Positions 26,095-35,006 of a stretch of DNA of 64,000 bases are shown piece after piece; position 1 is the first letter of the stretch, and each line of letters starts with the position of its first letter. The notes beneath the pieces were generated by a model that was given only the letters and a program-made list of their open reading frames with translations, was not told the origin of the DNA and made no database searches. Source of the DNA: Armatimonadota bacterium. GTDB taxonomy: Bacteria; Armatimonadota; Zipacnadia; JAUWAU01. The stretch covers positions 1-64,000 of the forward strand of contig JAUWAU010000012.1 of NCBI GenBank assembly GCA_030601885.1, written 5' to 3'. A program made the translations under genes and the position numbers.

Positions 26095-28083
26095 TTACCT
26101 CTCATTCTCCTCTGCCCGGCGCAGCGCGCAATACGCATGCATCTCCAGAAACTCGAAGAACCTTACCAGGAACTTCAGGTCCGCCCGACCGCGCTCTTGC
26201 GCCAGCAGCTCGCGGATCTCGTAGATCGACCGCCGTCCATCGGCCCAGAACAGTGCCGAACACAACTCCGTGGCGTACGGAAACGTCTGGGAGGTGACCT
26301 CGGCGAACTCCGCCCGCGCCGCTGCCGGCAGGTCGGCCATCGTCAGGGAGCCAAATACGAGGCGCTCCGGTATCATCGCCTGTGCCTGCTTCTCCTCAGG
26401 CGTGAGATTGGGCGCCTCGACCTCAGCCGGCAGGTCGGCGCCCAGACAGCGACTCAGCCGCCGGCGCTCCAGATCGACCGCCAGCTCCAGCTCCCCCGCC
26501 AGCCGTGATACGTGCGTCTCTACATCGTCCTTCTGCTCCGGCGGCACGAGGCGCTGCACCGAGCCAATGGCACGCTCCTCCTGAGAGCGCACGAAGGCCA
26601 AGCGGGCGGCACACTCGGCGGCGTCGATGCCTGTCCCTCGCTCGGCCAGCGCGTCGCTCTCGTCGAGCAGCCGGCGGTGGGCCCGCGATGTCGTGAGCGC
26701 CGCGAGGTGTTTGGCCTCCTCGAGCCCGGCGCTGGCGAGATAGTACGCGTACGCCGTCGCCGCCGTGCCGACGAGCTGCAGCGTCTCGGGAGAGACCTTG
26801 TCGGGCGTGTCGGCGTCGCTGTGGTAGAACCGATCGGGCTGGTGGATCAGCGACGGCGTGGGGATGTCGATCATCGGGTCCGAGATGAACCCGTCGTGGA
26901 CCATGTAGCACGACTCGCGCCAGCGAAAGGTGGGCACGCGCCGGCTCTGCAGCTCGATGAGCCGGGCGATGAGGTCATTTGTGTACGATGGGCTTGCCGG
27001 CGGCGTCCGATCGATCTGCAGCACGCTCCCGCATAGCTCCTGATCCTCGCCGACCATGTCCGCATTGAGCCCGGCGACGATGCGGGGGACGAGCTCCCGA
27101 TGCATGTCCAGGAACGCGATGGTGCCGTGCTGCTCGAAGCACAGCAGTATACGGACGCTGCGTCGCGGCCGCCGGAGCTTACCGTCGGCGATGAGCCGTC
27201 CCAGACACCGTCCCGCCTCGAGGCACAGCGCCGCCCCTGACATGTTGTCGTTGGCGCCGATCTCATAGAGGTGGGCAACGAGGAGCACCTCCTGCCCGCC
27301 TGCCTCTGAGCCAGGCAGGACGCCCGTCACGATGTCTACCTCGCCATCGTAGAGGCGCGTGTCCACGACGGCGCGCATCGTCAGCCGTTCCCCCTGCGCC
27401 CGCGCGCGACTTAGATCTCGTCGGAGCTGTTCGCCCTCGGCGAGCGACAGGACGAAGGCGAAGGCGCCGCTTGTGTTCCGGGGGCCGAAGCAGTAGTTCT
27501 CCCAGTATCGAGCATCCCGGGCGACGGCGTGCGGGTGGGCGAAGTCCGAAACGATGCCCACAGCGCCGCGGCCAAGGGCCTGGTCGGCGATGCTGCGCAC
27601 CCTTTCGGAGGTTAGCACCATCTTGCCCGTCAAATCCTCGCCCTCGGCCACATCGTCCCAGAGCAGCAACTCCGCCTCGACGCCCTCTGAGGGAGTCGGG
27701 GCGCTGTACATGGCGATGCAAATGCGCTTCTCCGGATGCCGCACCACCGTTCGGCGCATGCCCTCGGGCGCGGCGATGGACAGCTCCGCTTTGAAAGCGT
27801 CCCACGCCTGCGGCACGATCCAATCGCCGCGCTTGCGGACGCCATCGGCGGGATGCGGGATCACTTGCACGTCGGCGAGGCCTGCGGCCTCGAGTTCCCC
27901 ACGGAGGTACTGCGCCGTCTCGCGGAAGGCGCGGTAATCCCCCCGGCTGTCCGAGACGAAGATGCCGCGCACGGTCTGCAGGCACCGCTCGCCCGAGAAC
28001 TCGTCGCCGGCGATCCGCAGTAGCTCGGCAAGTTGCATTTGGCCATCACCGGTTTTGCCGACATCCAGGTGCTTCTTCGCCAT
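26095..28083 (-). CDS. M28-like zinc peptidase with PA-type insert
   Basis: About 662 residues. Residues 110-260 look like a PA (protease-associated) insert (LTGKMVLTSERVRSIADQ, GAVGIVSDF). The M28 core follows: VLLVAHLYEIGANDNMSGAA gives the zinc-binding His and Asp, LLCFEQHGTIAFLD the catalytic glutamate with Gln in place of the usual second Glu, and FYHSDADTPDKV the last zinc-ligand region. The C-terminal 120 residues (IYEIRELLAQERGRADLKFL) resemble a small winged-helix. No signal peptide, so it is probably cytoplasmic. ATG 28083 lies next to a perfect palindrome CGAGGCCCGCGGGCCTCG (28085-28102), which leaves no ribosome-binding site; ATG 28038 is a credible alternative. First gene of the run with the RDD genes. 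Confidence 0.75.
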   Translation of the reverse strand: MAKKHLDVGKTGDGQMQLAELLRIAGDEFSGERCLQTVRGIFVSDSRGDYRAFRETAQYLRGELEAAGLADVQVIPHPADGVRKRGDWIVPQAWDAFKAELSIAAPEGMRRTVVRHPEKRICIAMYSAPTPSEGVEAELLLWDDVAEGEDLTGKMVLTSERVRSIADQALGRGAVGIVSDFAHPHAVARDARYWENYCFGPRNTSGAFAFVLSLAEGEQLRRDLSRARAQGERLTMRAVVDTRLYDGEVDIVTGVLPGSEAGGQEVLLVAHLYEIGANDNMSGAALCLEAGRCLGRLIADGKLRRPRRSVRILLCFEQHGTIAFLDMHRELVPRIVAGLNADMVGEDQELCGSVLQIDRTPPASPSYTNDLIARLIELQSRRVPTFRWRESCYMVHDGFISDPMIDIPTPSLIHQPDRFYHSDADTPDKVSPETLQLVGTAATAYAYYLASAGLEEAKHLAALTTSRAHRRLLDESDALAERGTGIDAAECAARLAFVRSQEERAIGSVQRLVPPEQKDDVETHVSRLAGELELAVDLERRRLSRCLGADLPAEVEAPNLTPEEKQAQAMIPERLVFGSLTMADLPAAARAEFAEVTSQTFPYATELCSALFWADGRRSIYEIRELLAQERGRADLKFLVRFFEFLEMHAYCALRRAEENER

Positions 28084-28528
28084 CCGAGGCCCGCGGGCCT
28101 CGCGCCGGGTGCATCCGGAACGGCACTCACCGTGCCGTCAGGGCCCGCGGTGGATCAAGGAGCCTGAGGAGAGGCGGAGAGCGGCATGATCAGCACGCTG
28201 CGCGAGCTACCGGCCATCGCGGAGGCCCTCGCATAACTCAAAGCCATGTGCCGCGCTCCGACATCGGCCACGGAGCATTGTGCACTACCGTCACTATGTC
28301 CCCAGAATTCGCCGTCTCCGGCGCTTGTGCGCCTTGTGCGCTGCTACGGTTGCCTTTTGAGACGCGGTTGTGCTACACTATTGCGCGTATCGCTACATCC
28401 GGGCACGCCAGGATGGGGCAGGGGCCCGCGCCGCGGAGGCGGGCAAAGGTGGTGGCGTGCTCGTTGCGCTTGCGCGTGCTAGGGGTTGCTTGCCAACTAG
28501 TGCCTGCTTCCGTAGGTCCGCGTCGGAA

Positions 28529-28590
28529 TTGTCGGGCTGGAAGGGACTCCGCCGAAGCTTCGTCCCTCTCGCGAAGGCGGAAGCCCGACG
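28529..28590. repeat. 60-bp cruciform repeat, intergenic copy
   Basis: Outer arms TCGGGCT and AGCCCGA enclose GACTCCGCCGAAGCTTCG and GCGAAGGCGG. It matches the copy inside the DUF3604-like gene (10480-10542) over about 60 bases with few changes. Confidence 0.7.
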
Positions 28591-28720
28591 TACGCGGGGA
28601 TGCGGGCCGCGAGCGGCGCACTGAAGGCCGCAGCCGCGTAGGCGGGCCATTCTTGGCCCGCTGCCTTTGACACGCGAACTTAGCGAACGAAGCACTAGCG
28701 CGTTCCTAGACGACAGCAGC

Positions 28721-28740
28721 ACGGGTAGCAAGCTACCCGT
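28721..28740. repeat. REP-like palindrome ACGGGTAGC-AA-GCTACCCGT
   Basis: Perfect 9-base arms, followed by GGCAC. The same arms with a GA loop recur at 36144-36163, and related CGGGTTG/CAACCCG palindromes occur at 28480-28502 and 36102-36120. Confidence 0.65.
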
Positions 28741-28770
28741 GGCACGCGAGGGCTTCAGGAGAGCACGACA

Positions 28771-29022
28771 ATGAAAGACGACATCCACCCGAAATACATG
28801 GAATGCAACGTATCGTGCGCCTGCGGCGAGAGCTTCACGACACGGTCAACGAAGCCGGAGCTGCGCGTTGAGGTATGCTCCAAGTGCCACCCGTTCTATA
28901 CGGGCACGCAGAAGATCGTGGACACCGAGGGCCGCATCGAGCGGTTCATGCAGCGCTACAAGCTCGCGCCGAAGGAATCCAAGAAGGCGAAAGTTGCCAC
29001 AGAGGCGGGCGCAAAGAAGTAG
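28771..29022 (+). CDS. rpmE: 50S ribosomal protein L31
   Basis: An 83-residue ribosomal protein of the large subunit. It carries the cysteine-containing (zinc) form: [15 protein letters not shown] and [13 protein letters not shown]. These are the canonical L31 motifs, in which CxC and CxxC can bind zinc. The C-terminal lysine-rich tail ([16 protein letters not shown]) is a little longer than average. CAGGAGAGC upstream of the ATG gives a ribosome-binding site. It heads the translation cluster with DUF1385, prfA, prmC and the Sua5-type gene, an arrangement familiar from several bacterial phyla. Confidence 0.93.
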   Translation: MKDDIHPKYMECNVSCACGESFTTRSTKPELRVEVCSKCHPFYTGTQKIVDTEGRIERFMQRYKLAPKESKKAKVATEAGAKK

Positions 29023-29029
29023 ACAGGCG

Positions 29030-30097
29030 GTGTTGTCCGGCGTGAGGTCGGCCATAGGCATCCAGGCAGCGCGTCGCTCGCTGCCCGAGACGCTCATATA
29101 TGGTGGGCAGGCTGTCATTGAGGGCGTCATGATGCGCTCGCCCACCCAGGTGGCCATCGCAGTGCGAAAGCCCGACGGCGAGATCGTCGTGAACAAGCGC
29201 CGGGTGGTCACCTTCGCGACGCGGCATAAGTGGGCCCGGTGGCCGTTTCTACGGGGGATCTTCGGGCTTTTCGAAGCCTTCTCCCTCGGCATCTCTGCGC
29301 TGAACTACTCGGCGGAGATAGCCGCCAGTGCGGAGGCCGAGAAGCAGGGCGGCGACGGGGACGACGACGGCGAAGTCGCGCGTCGGCAGGCAGCCGGCGG
29401 CACGCAGGATTCGGGAGAGACGCGTGCCACCCAGGTGCGGCAGAGGCGCGCCATTCCCGCGTGGCTCATGGCCATCAACATGGTGGTGAGCCTCAGCATC
29501 TTCCTGGCGCTCTTTCTCGTTCTGCCGACGTATGCGGCCGGCCACATTGTGCCGCACGCGAAGAAGGCGTGGATGCTCGCCAACGCGGTGGAGGGCGGCA
29601 TCCGCCTCCTACTGGTGGTGGGCTATATGGGCGCCATCTCGCTGTGGGAGCCCATCCGGCGCGTTTTCCACTACCACGGGGCCGAGCATCAGGTGATAAA
29701 CACCTATGAGGCGGGCGACCCGGTCACGGTGGAGGCGGCCGCGACGCATGAGCCACTGCACGCACGGTGCGGGACCACGTTCTTGGTGATCGTGATCCTG
29801 CTGAAGATCGTGGCGGGGATCTTCGTGGGCTGGCCCTCTCTGGCGGTGCGGGCGGTGCTGCGACTGGCGCTGCTCTTTCCCGTCGCAAGCGTCGCCTACG
29901 AAATCACCAAGTTGGCCGCCAAGTACCCGGACAATCCACTCGTGCGGGCGACGATCGCGCCCGGGATGTGGATACAGCGCCTGACGGCACGGCGCGCGAC
30001 GCCGGACATGCTGGCGGTGTCGGTGCGAGCATTCGAGGCGGTCCAAATGGAGAGTGCGCAACCACAGGCGTCGCCGAGTGGGGTCGCGGCGAGCTGA
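29030..30097 (+). CDS. DUF1385 membrane protein
   Basis: About 355 residues. The family hallmark YGGQAVIEGVMMRSP lies near residue 25, followed by WPFLRGIFGLFEAF, a charged linker, several transmembrane helices, and the conserved YHGAEHQVINTYE and HARCGTTFLV. These histidines, glutamates and cysteine suggest a membrane metal site. The function of DUF1385 is unknown, but it is almost always encoded between rpmE and prfA, as here. The start is uncertain: GTG at 29030, TTG at 29033 and GTG at 29042 are all in frame and none has an ideal ribosome-binding site. It begins within a few bases of the rpmE stop, so translation is probably coupled. Confidence 0.88.
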   Translation: MLSGVRSAIGIQAARRSLPETLIYGGQAVIEGVMMRSPTQVAIAVRKPDGEIVVNKRRVVTFATRHKWARWPFLRGIFGLFEAFSLGISALNYSAEIAASAEAEKQGGDGDDDGEVARRQAAGGTQDSGETRATQVRQRRAIPAWLMAINMVVSLSIFLALFLVLPTYAAGHIVPHAKKAWMLANAVEGGIRLLLVVGYMGAISLWEPIRRVFHYHGAEHQVINTYEAGDPVTVEAAATHEPLHARCGTTFLVIVILLKIVAGIFVGWPSLAVRAVLRLALLFPVASVAYEITKLAAKYPDNPLVRATIAPGMWIQRLTARRATPDMLAVSVRAFEAVQMESAQPQASPSGVAAS

Positions 30098-30121
30098 GAC
30101 GCCTGATGCGCCAGAGCAGAC

Positions 30122-31225
30122 ATGCGCGAGGCCTTCGAGAAGCTGATAGACGAATACGAGCGGCTGGAGCAGCAGCTCGCGGACCAGTCGGTGACAGGCA
30201 ATCCGCAGGAGCTGCGGCGCGTGGCGAAAGCACACGCGGCGCTCGAGCGGCCGGTGCAGACGTACCGCGAGCACGAGGCCGCCCTCAAGGAGCGTGAGGA
30301 GAACGTTGCGCTCCTGGAGGAGGCGGACGACGAGCTGAAGCAGCTCATCCAGGAGGAGACGGCGCGGCTGGACAGGCGCATCGCAGAGCTGGAGGAGCAG
30401 CTTCGCCTGGCGCTACTGCCGAAGGATCCGGACGCGGACAAGAACGTCATCATGGAGATCCGGGGCGGCACCGGGGGCGAAGAGGCTGCCCTGTTCGCCC
30501 GAGATCTGTACAACATGTACGCGCGCTATGCGGAGCAGCGGGGCTGGAAGACGGAAGTGATGAGCCTGAGCGAGGCGGAGCGGGGCGGCATCAAGGAGGT
30601 CGTACTGGCCCTCGAGGGCGGCGACGTGTACCGAAGCCTCAAGCACGAGAGCGGGGTGCATCGGGTGCAGCGAGTGCCCGTGACCGAATCCAGCGGGCGG
30701 ATTCATACATCGGCCGCGACAGTGGCCGTGCTGCCTGAGCCGGAGGAAGTTGACATACAGATCGACCCCAACGACCTGGAGATCAAAGCCACCATCGGCA
30801 GCGGACCAGGTGGGCAGAGCGTCCAAAAGAACGCCACCGCCATACGCGTGAAGCATATCCCCAGCGGCATGGTGGTCTACTCCCAGGACGAGCGCTCGCA
30901 GCGCCAGAACAAGGAGAAGGCGCTGCGCGTGCTTCGCAGCCGGCTGTACGAGATGGAGCGGGAGCAGCAGCAATCGGAGATGGACGCCGCCCGGAGGCAG
31001 CAGGTCAAGAGCGGGGATCGGTCGGAGAAGATACGCACCTACAACTTCCCGCAGTCGCGCGTCACCGACCACCGCATCGGGTACACCACGCACAATCTTC
31101 CGGCCGTCCTCGACGGGCAACTACAAGAATTCGTGGACGCGCTGCTCGGCGCCGAGGAGCAGAAGCTCCTCGCGCAGTTGTCTGAGGCTGCGGCTCACGG
31201 GCCTGGCGCGGGAAGCGGGTCCTGA
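30122..31225 (+). CDS. prfA: peptide chain release factor 1
   Basis: A 367-residue class I release factor that reads UAA and UAG. The stop-codon recognition tripeptide is PVT in RVPVTESSGRIHTSA, a typical RF1 P-x-T motif. The catalytic GGQ lies in SGPGGQSVQKNATAIRV; the usual context after GGQ is HVN-TT/KTDSA, so this version departs from the common RF1 pattern while keeping GGQ itself. The N-terminal coiled coil (residues 1-100) and domain 3 are complete. It begins 24 bases after DUF1385 and is followed directly by prmC, the enzyme that methylates the GGQ glutamine. Confidence 0.93.
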   Translation: MREAFEKLIDEYERLEQQLADQSVTGNPQELRRVAKAHAALERPVQTYREHEAALKEREENVALLEEADDELKQLIQEETARLDRRIAELEEQLRLALLPKDPDADKNVIMEIRGGTGGEEAALFARDLYNMYARYAEQRGWKTEVMSLSEAERGGIKEVVLALEGGDVYRSLKHESGVHRVQRVPVTESSGRIHTSAATVAVLPEPEEVDIQIDPNDLEIKATIGSGPGGQSVQKNATAIRVKHIPSGMVVYSQDERSQRQNKEKALRVLRSRLYEMEREQQQSEMDAARRQQVKSGDRSEKIRTYNFPQSRVTDHRIGYTTHNLPAVLDGQLQEFVDALLGAEEQKLLAQLSEAAAHGPGAGSGS

Positions 31226-31284
31226 CATTGCGGATAGCCGGATGCCGCGCAGCCGCCGGTGGTGGGCAGCAGAGAGTGCGTCCG

Positions 31285-32184
31285 ATGTCGCGCCGCGACG
31301 CCGAGGATCTCGAAGCGGCTCCTGATCTCATCGCCGAAGGCGCCCGAGTGCTTTCTGGCGCAGACATCGAAGGCGCGCGCTTCGAGGCCAAGATCATCCT
31401 GGCACACATTCTTGCCACGAAGCCGTCGCGTGTCGTCATCAACGCCGATCCCCTCGCGCCAGACTCGATCTCCCGCTTTCGAGAACTGGTCAGCAAGCGC
31501 GCCAGCCGCGTTCCACTGCAGTACGTCATCGGCACTCACGATTTCATGGGCCTGATGCTTGCCTGCCGACCGGGCGTGTTCGTCCCTCGGCCCGAAACGG
31601 AAGTGCTGGTGGAGACGGTCCTGGGATCACTCAGGCCCGGACGCGACCGACCCACAGTGGCAGACGTGGGGTGCGGGAGCGGCGCCATCGCCGTTGCCAT
31701 CGCGCACCACCTGCCTGGGGCCGCCGTGCACGCCGTGGACATATCGGCCGATGCGGTGCGGCTGACCGCTGAGAATGCGCGACGACTCGGTCTCGCTCAA
31801 AGCGTCCGCGTGTACGAGGGGCATCTCCTGGACCCGTTGCTCGCCGCGGGTGTCGCCGACGAATTGGATGCCATCGTCGCCAACCTGCCCTACATTCCAA
31901 GCGGCGAGATCGACGGCCTGGCCCCGGAGATCTCGAAGCACGAGCCACGCGAAGCACTCGACGGCGGGCCCGACGGGCTGATGTACTTCCGCAAACTCGT
32001 ATCTCAGATAGAGGCTTTGCCCCCCCGGCGGCGCCTGGTGGCGCTCGAAGTCGGGCTTGGACAGGCACGCCAGGTGGCACGCCTGCTCCAGAGCGGCCTT
32101 GAATGCAGCGCCATAGAAATGCGGCGCGATCACGGTGGCATCGAGCGCATCGTGCTCGGCTTCATCGACTCGCAGAGCCATTGA
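31285..32184 (+). CDS. prmC: release factor glutamine methyltransferase
   Basis: A 299-residue enzyme that methylates the glutamine of the GGQ motif of release factors. The helical N-terminal domain (ARFEAKIILAHILA, RVPLQYVIGTHDFMG) is followed by the SAM-binding loop VADVGCGSGAIAVAIA and the substrate-site motif ANLPYIP, an NLPY variant of the canonical NPPY. Placement right after prfA fits. ATG at 31285 is preferred; a TTG at 31228, three bases after the prfA stop, would allow tight coupling and add 19 weakly conserved residues. The paired change of GGQ context and NPPY motif may be co-adapted. Confidence 0.9.
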   Translation: MSRRDAEDLEAAPDLIAEGARVLSGADIEGARFEAKIILAHILATKPSRVVINADPLAPDSISRFRELVSKRASRVPLQYVIGTHDFMGLMLACRPGVFVPRPETEVLVETVLGSLRPGRDRPTVADVGCGSGAIAVAIAHHLPGAAVHAVDISADAVRLTAENARRLGLAQSVRVYEGHLLDPLLAAGVADELDAIVANLPYIPSGEIDGLAPEISKHEPREALDGGPDGLMYFRKLVSQIEALPPRRRLVALEVGLGQARQVARLLQSGLECSAIEMRRDHGGIERIVLGFIDSQSH

Positions 32185-32207
32185 GCCGACACCCCCGGAG
32201 CAACGCG

Positions 32208-33248
32208 ATGGTGCGTGATGCAGAGCTGCTGACGAGAGTCATCGCCATCGACCCGCGGCGGCCCGACCCGGAGCTGGTCGGCATTGCCGCGGAGACGATT
32301 CAGACGCGGGGCCTGGCCGCGTTCCCCACGGAGACGGTGTATGGCCTCGGGGCCGACGGGCTCAATGAGGAGGCCGTCTGTCGGCTGTACGAGGTGAAGC
32401 AGCGCCCGCGGAGCAACCCGTTCATCCTCCATGCGGCGGACGCCACAACGGCACTCTCGCTGGCCGACACAGTGCCGAACGCGGCGGAGAAGCTGGCGCA
32501 GCGCTTCTGGCCGGGACCGCTCACGCTCGTGCTCGAGCGCGCGCCGCGCGTGCCCGCAGTGACGTGCGGCGGCGGAGAGAAGGTGGCGGCGCGGGTGCCG
32601 GATAACACCGTTGCGCGCATGCTTATCGAGCTCAGCGACACCCCCATAGCTGGCCCAAGCGCGAACCTGAGCGGCAGCCCGAGTCCTGTCACGGCGCGGC
32701 ACGTCCTGGCCGACTTCGAGGGCCACATCGAGGTAGTGCTTGACGCCGGCCCCTGCCGGCTTGGGCTGGAGTCAACCGTGCTCGATCTCACCGAGCAGCC
32801 GCCCCGCATACTGCGCCCCGGTGTCATCACGGCCGGAGAGATCAGCGAGGTGATCGGCGATGCCATCGAGGCTGCCCCGCAGGCGAGTGAGTCCCGCTAC
32901 CGGCCCAGGGCGCGACTTGTCGTGGTGTCCGCGGCCAGCAGCACGACGGCGGCAGCAGTAGCGCGGGGGCTCGCGGCCTCGGGAAAAAGGGTTGGCCTCG
33001 CGGTGAGCGCAGAGGGAGCCGACGAGGATTGCTGCCACGTTCAGCGCATCTGGGGGAGGATGACAGAGCCGGAGGCCATTGCGGCCCAGCTCTATGGCGC
33101 TCTGCGGGAGCTGGACGACGCGGGCGTGGACGTGATCGTGGCAGAGGGCGTGGTGGAAGATGGCATTGGCGCGAGTATCATGCACCGGCTGCGGACGGCG
33201 GCGGACGCGATTGTTGAGAACGCCGAGATGGACACGGCGTCGGAGTGA
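32208..33248 (+). CDS. ywlC: L-threonylcarbamoyladenylate synthase, Sua5 type
   Basis: A 346-residue Sua5-type enzyme, making threonylcarbamoyl-AMP for the t6A modification at position 37 of ANN-decoding tRNAs. The YrdC core covers residues 1-210: FPTETVYGLGADGLNEEAV, KQRPRSNPFILH and IAGPSANLSGSPSPV. The C-terminal Sua5 domain follows (residues about 230-335, YRPRARLVVVSAA), which separates this type from the short TsaC form. CCGGAG eight bases upstream supports the ATG at 32208. It ends the translation cluster begun by rpmE. Confidence 0.9.
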   Translation: MVRDAELLTRVIAIDPRRPDPELVGIAAETIQTRGLAAFPTETVYGLGADGLNEEAVCRLYEVKQRPRSNPFILHAADATTALSLADTVPNAAEKLAQRFWPGPLTLVLERAPRVPAVTCGGGEKVAARVPDNTVARMLIELSDTPIAGPSANLSGSPSPVTARHVLADFEGHIEVVLDAGPCRLGLESTVLDLTEQPPRILRPGVITAGEISEVIGDAIEAAPQASESRYRPRARLVVVSAASSTTAAAVARGLAASGKRVGLAVSAEGADEDCCHVQRIWGRMTEPEAIAAQLYGALRELDDAGVDVIVAEGVVEDGIGASIMHRLRTAADAIVENAEMDTASE

Positions 33249-33290
33249 TGCACGGGCTTTGAGATGCGGGGAGGCGGGCGCGGGAGGCTG

Positions 33291-34010
33291 ATGGCCTTAC
33301 GCGGCAAAGACCCAGTGCGGGGGCCTTCGCCAATGGCGGCGCGACCTACAAACGATGTGACGCGTTGGTTGCTCTCACGGGAGAGTCTGCTCACGCTGCT
33401 GGGCCTCGCTCTACTCATCATGGAGCGACATAACCGCGACTTCGGCCTCCTGCAGGGTCAGCACTGGATCTTCGAGTGGCACGTCTCAACGGTCGTCGCC
33501 CTGTTCGTCATTCCCGCCATCGTCCTCATCCTTATGCGCGGCGCGCCGGGCGATTTCGGCCTCCGGTGGGGCATCGCCCGCATCTGGGGCCCGTATCTGG
33601 CGCTATACTTCGTGGTGGTGGCGCCGGTGCTGCTGATGGCAAGCCGCATCCCGTCGGTGCAGAGCTACTATCCGCAGTACGGGCAGGTACGTGTGGAGCC
33701 GCGTCTGTGGGCTCCCCTCATCCTGAGCTACGGCTGCTACTTCTTCGCGTGGGAGTTCTTCTTCCGTGGGTTCCTGCTCTTCGCACTCGCCCGACGTTTC
33801 GGAGCGTACGCCATCGTGTTTCAGACCGTTCCATTTTGCCTCATGCATCTGGACAAGCCCCAGGTCGAGGTGTGGGCGGCGGTGGTGGCTGGGCTGGCCC
33901 TGGGGCTGATGGCATATCGCGGCAAATCGTTCCTGCCATGCGCCTTTCTGCATTGGCTGTGCGCGATGGAGGTCGAGCTGCTCGCAACGTTCTGGCGCTC
34001 CGGACTGTGA
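33291..34010 (+). CDS. CPBP-family intramembrane protease-like protein
   Basis: A 239-residue polytopic membrane protein with about six hydrophobic segments. The CPBP (CAAX protease/bacteriocin-processing) motifs are present in diverged form: WEFFFRGFLLFAL (usual EExxxR; here E-F-FFR), FCLMHLDKPQVE with a conserved histidine, and FLHWLCAME with the final histidine. With one glutamate of the first motif replaced, catalysis is uncertain, though the same replacement occurs in many family members. GGGAGGCTG directly upstream favours the ATG at 33291 over the one at 33264. It follows the Sua5-type gene by about 40 bases and may be co-transcribed. Confidence 0.72.
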   Translation: MALRGKDPVRGPSPMAARPTNDVTRWLLSRESLLTLLGLALLIMERHNRDFGLLQGQHWIFEWHVSTVVALFVIPAIVLILMRGAPGDFGLRWGIARIWGPYLALYFVVVAPVLLMASRIPSVQSYYPQYGQVRVEPRLWAPLILSYGCYFFAWEFFFRGFLLFALARRFGAYAIVFQTVPFCLMHLDKPQVEVWAAVVAGLALGLMAYRGKSFLPCAFLHWLCAMEVELLATFWRSGL

Positions 34011-34231
34011 GCGCCACAAGCTACACCCTCAGATAGCGGCCAGACTGTGGCCCCCGAGCGCCTGATGCCGCAGAAGCCGCGCGCTATCGGCTTCAGTGCG
34101 CGCTGATGCCGCCGCTGGCCGACGGCATCTGACCCCTGCGGCACGCTGCGATAGGCACTAGCCCACACCCGGATCGCATACGGCCGAAACAACGCTACCC
34201 ACGGCAGCCAGCTTGCCGGTCATTGGCTATG

Positions 34232-34630
34232 CTACATGGCTTTTCGAATGGCCCGCAAATCGGCCGCTGACAGAGGCAGGTTCTTCAGAACCAAGATCAC
34301 GCCGTCGGCAAGCTGCCCGCCGAAGATCCCAGTTATGACTTCCTGCACGCATGCCGCAGCAGCTTGTTCTCGGTCCATAGTGGGTACATATACGTTGCTC
34401 CGGCCCAGACGGCCCTGCTCCAGCACGTTCGCTTTCTCCATCCGGGACATTGTTGTGCGAACCGTGTTGTAGCTCCAGGGTCCGTGGCTGTAGAGCTCCT
34501 CAAAGACCTGCCGAACTGTTTGGCCCTCACCAGCATCCCACAACACGCCGATGATGGCCAGTTCCACTCGCTTGAGACGGAGAAACATGCGGTGCTTCGC
34601 CTTCTGAGCGTCTGATGACATCCTTGCCAT
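34232..34630 (-). CDS. BlaI/MecI-family transcriptional repressor
   Basis: A 132-residue winged-helix protein of the BlaI/MecI/CopY family. The N-terminal wing is clear: RLKRVELAIIGVLWDAGEGQ, TVRQVFEEL, WSYNTVRTTMSRMEKANVL. The C-terminal dimer helix follows (ACVQEVITGIFGGQ). In this family release from DNA usually needs cleavage by a BlaR1/MecR1-type sensor protease, which should be encoded next door, but none is in the window. GAGGG with six bases spacing supports the ATG. A TACTA...TAGTA dyad about 37 bases upstream may be its own operator. The regulated genes are unknown. Confidence 0.85.
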   Translation of the reverse strand: MARMSSDAQKAKHRMFLRLKRVELAIIGVLWDAGEGQTVRQVFEELYSHGPWSYNTVRTTMSRMEKANVLEQGRLGRSNVYVPTMDREQAAAACVQEVITGIFGGQLADGVILVLKNLPLSAADLRAIRKAM

Positions 34631-35006
34631 ACTTATCCCTCACTTACTTGATGCATGATATCAGCCTACTACTGTACGCATAGTACCCACCGCGGCTTGG
34701 CGAAGAAGCAGTGACTAGTATTTCGATGCGTTTGCGGAATAACCTATCGACTGCAGGAGATCGGCCAGTTATGTAATCCATCTCACATTTTGGCTTATGG
34801 GCAACCTGTCTTGCTGCAGGACTCTGACATGGACCACAGCTACTTCTCATGGCACCGCAACCGGATGCGCGGCTGCCGCGAGCGTATCGACGCGATGAGG
34901 CTGAACAAATAGGCGCCCGCCGAAGTCAAAAGGAGTGACCGACGGATGCAGCCCCTGATGGGCTCTACACGTTGTGAACACGCATGAGGAGGAAGGGGCA
35001 CGTAAT
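34631..35006. other. divergent intergenic region of the BlaI-type repressor
   Basis: About 375 bases, AT-richer than the surroundings. The candidate operator at 34667-34685 is the only clear signal. A short open stretch near 34826-34912 codes for about 27 residues after an ATG but resembles nothing known. GGAGGAAGGGG at the right end is the ribosome-binding site of the ARPP-1-like gene. Confidence 0.4.
34667..34685. promoter_or_regulatory. candidate BlaI-type operator
   Basis: TACTACTGTACGCATAGTA: 5-base arms TACTA and TAGTA around 9 bases, with an internal TACTACTGTA that resembles the TACTACA/TGTAGTA half-sites bound by BlaI/MecI proteins. It lies between the repressor gene and the divergent gene at 35007. 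Confidence 0.4.

Larger units (their letters stand above)
28103..28770. other. intergenic region with several palindromic repeats
   Basis: No gene is seen between the divergent M28 and rpmE genes. It holds a TATGTCCCCAGAATTC motif (28293-28308), a possible promoter TTGCCT - 18 bases - TACACT (28350-28379), a degenerate GGGGTTGCTTGCCAACTAG palindrome (28480-28502), the 60-bp cruciform repeat (28529-28590), GCGGGCCA-TTCT-TGGCCCGC (near 28637) and ACGGGTAGC-AA-GCTACCCGT (28721-28740). The promoter is far from rpmE, so its target is uncertain. Confidence 0.5.

Noticed and set aside
28350..28379. TTGCCT-18-TACACT as rpmE promoter
   Set aside because: Nearly 400 bases from rpmE with many repeats in between; kept as a remark only.
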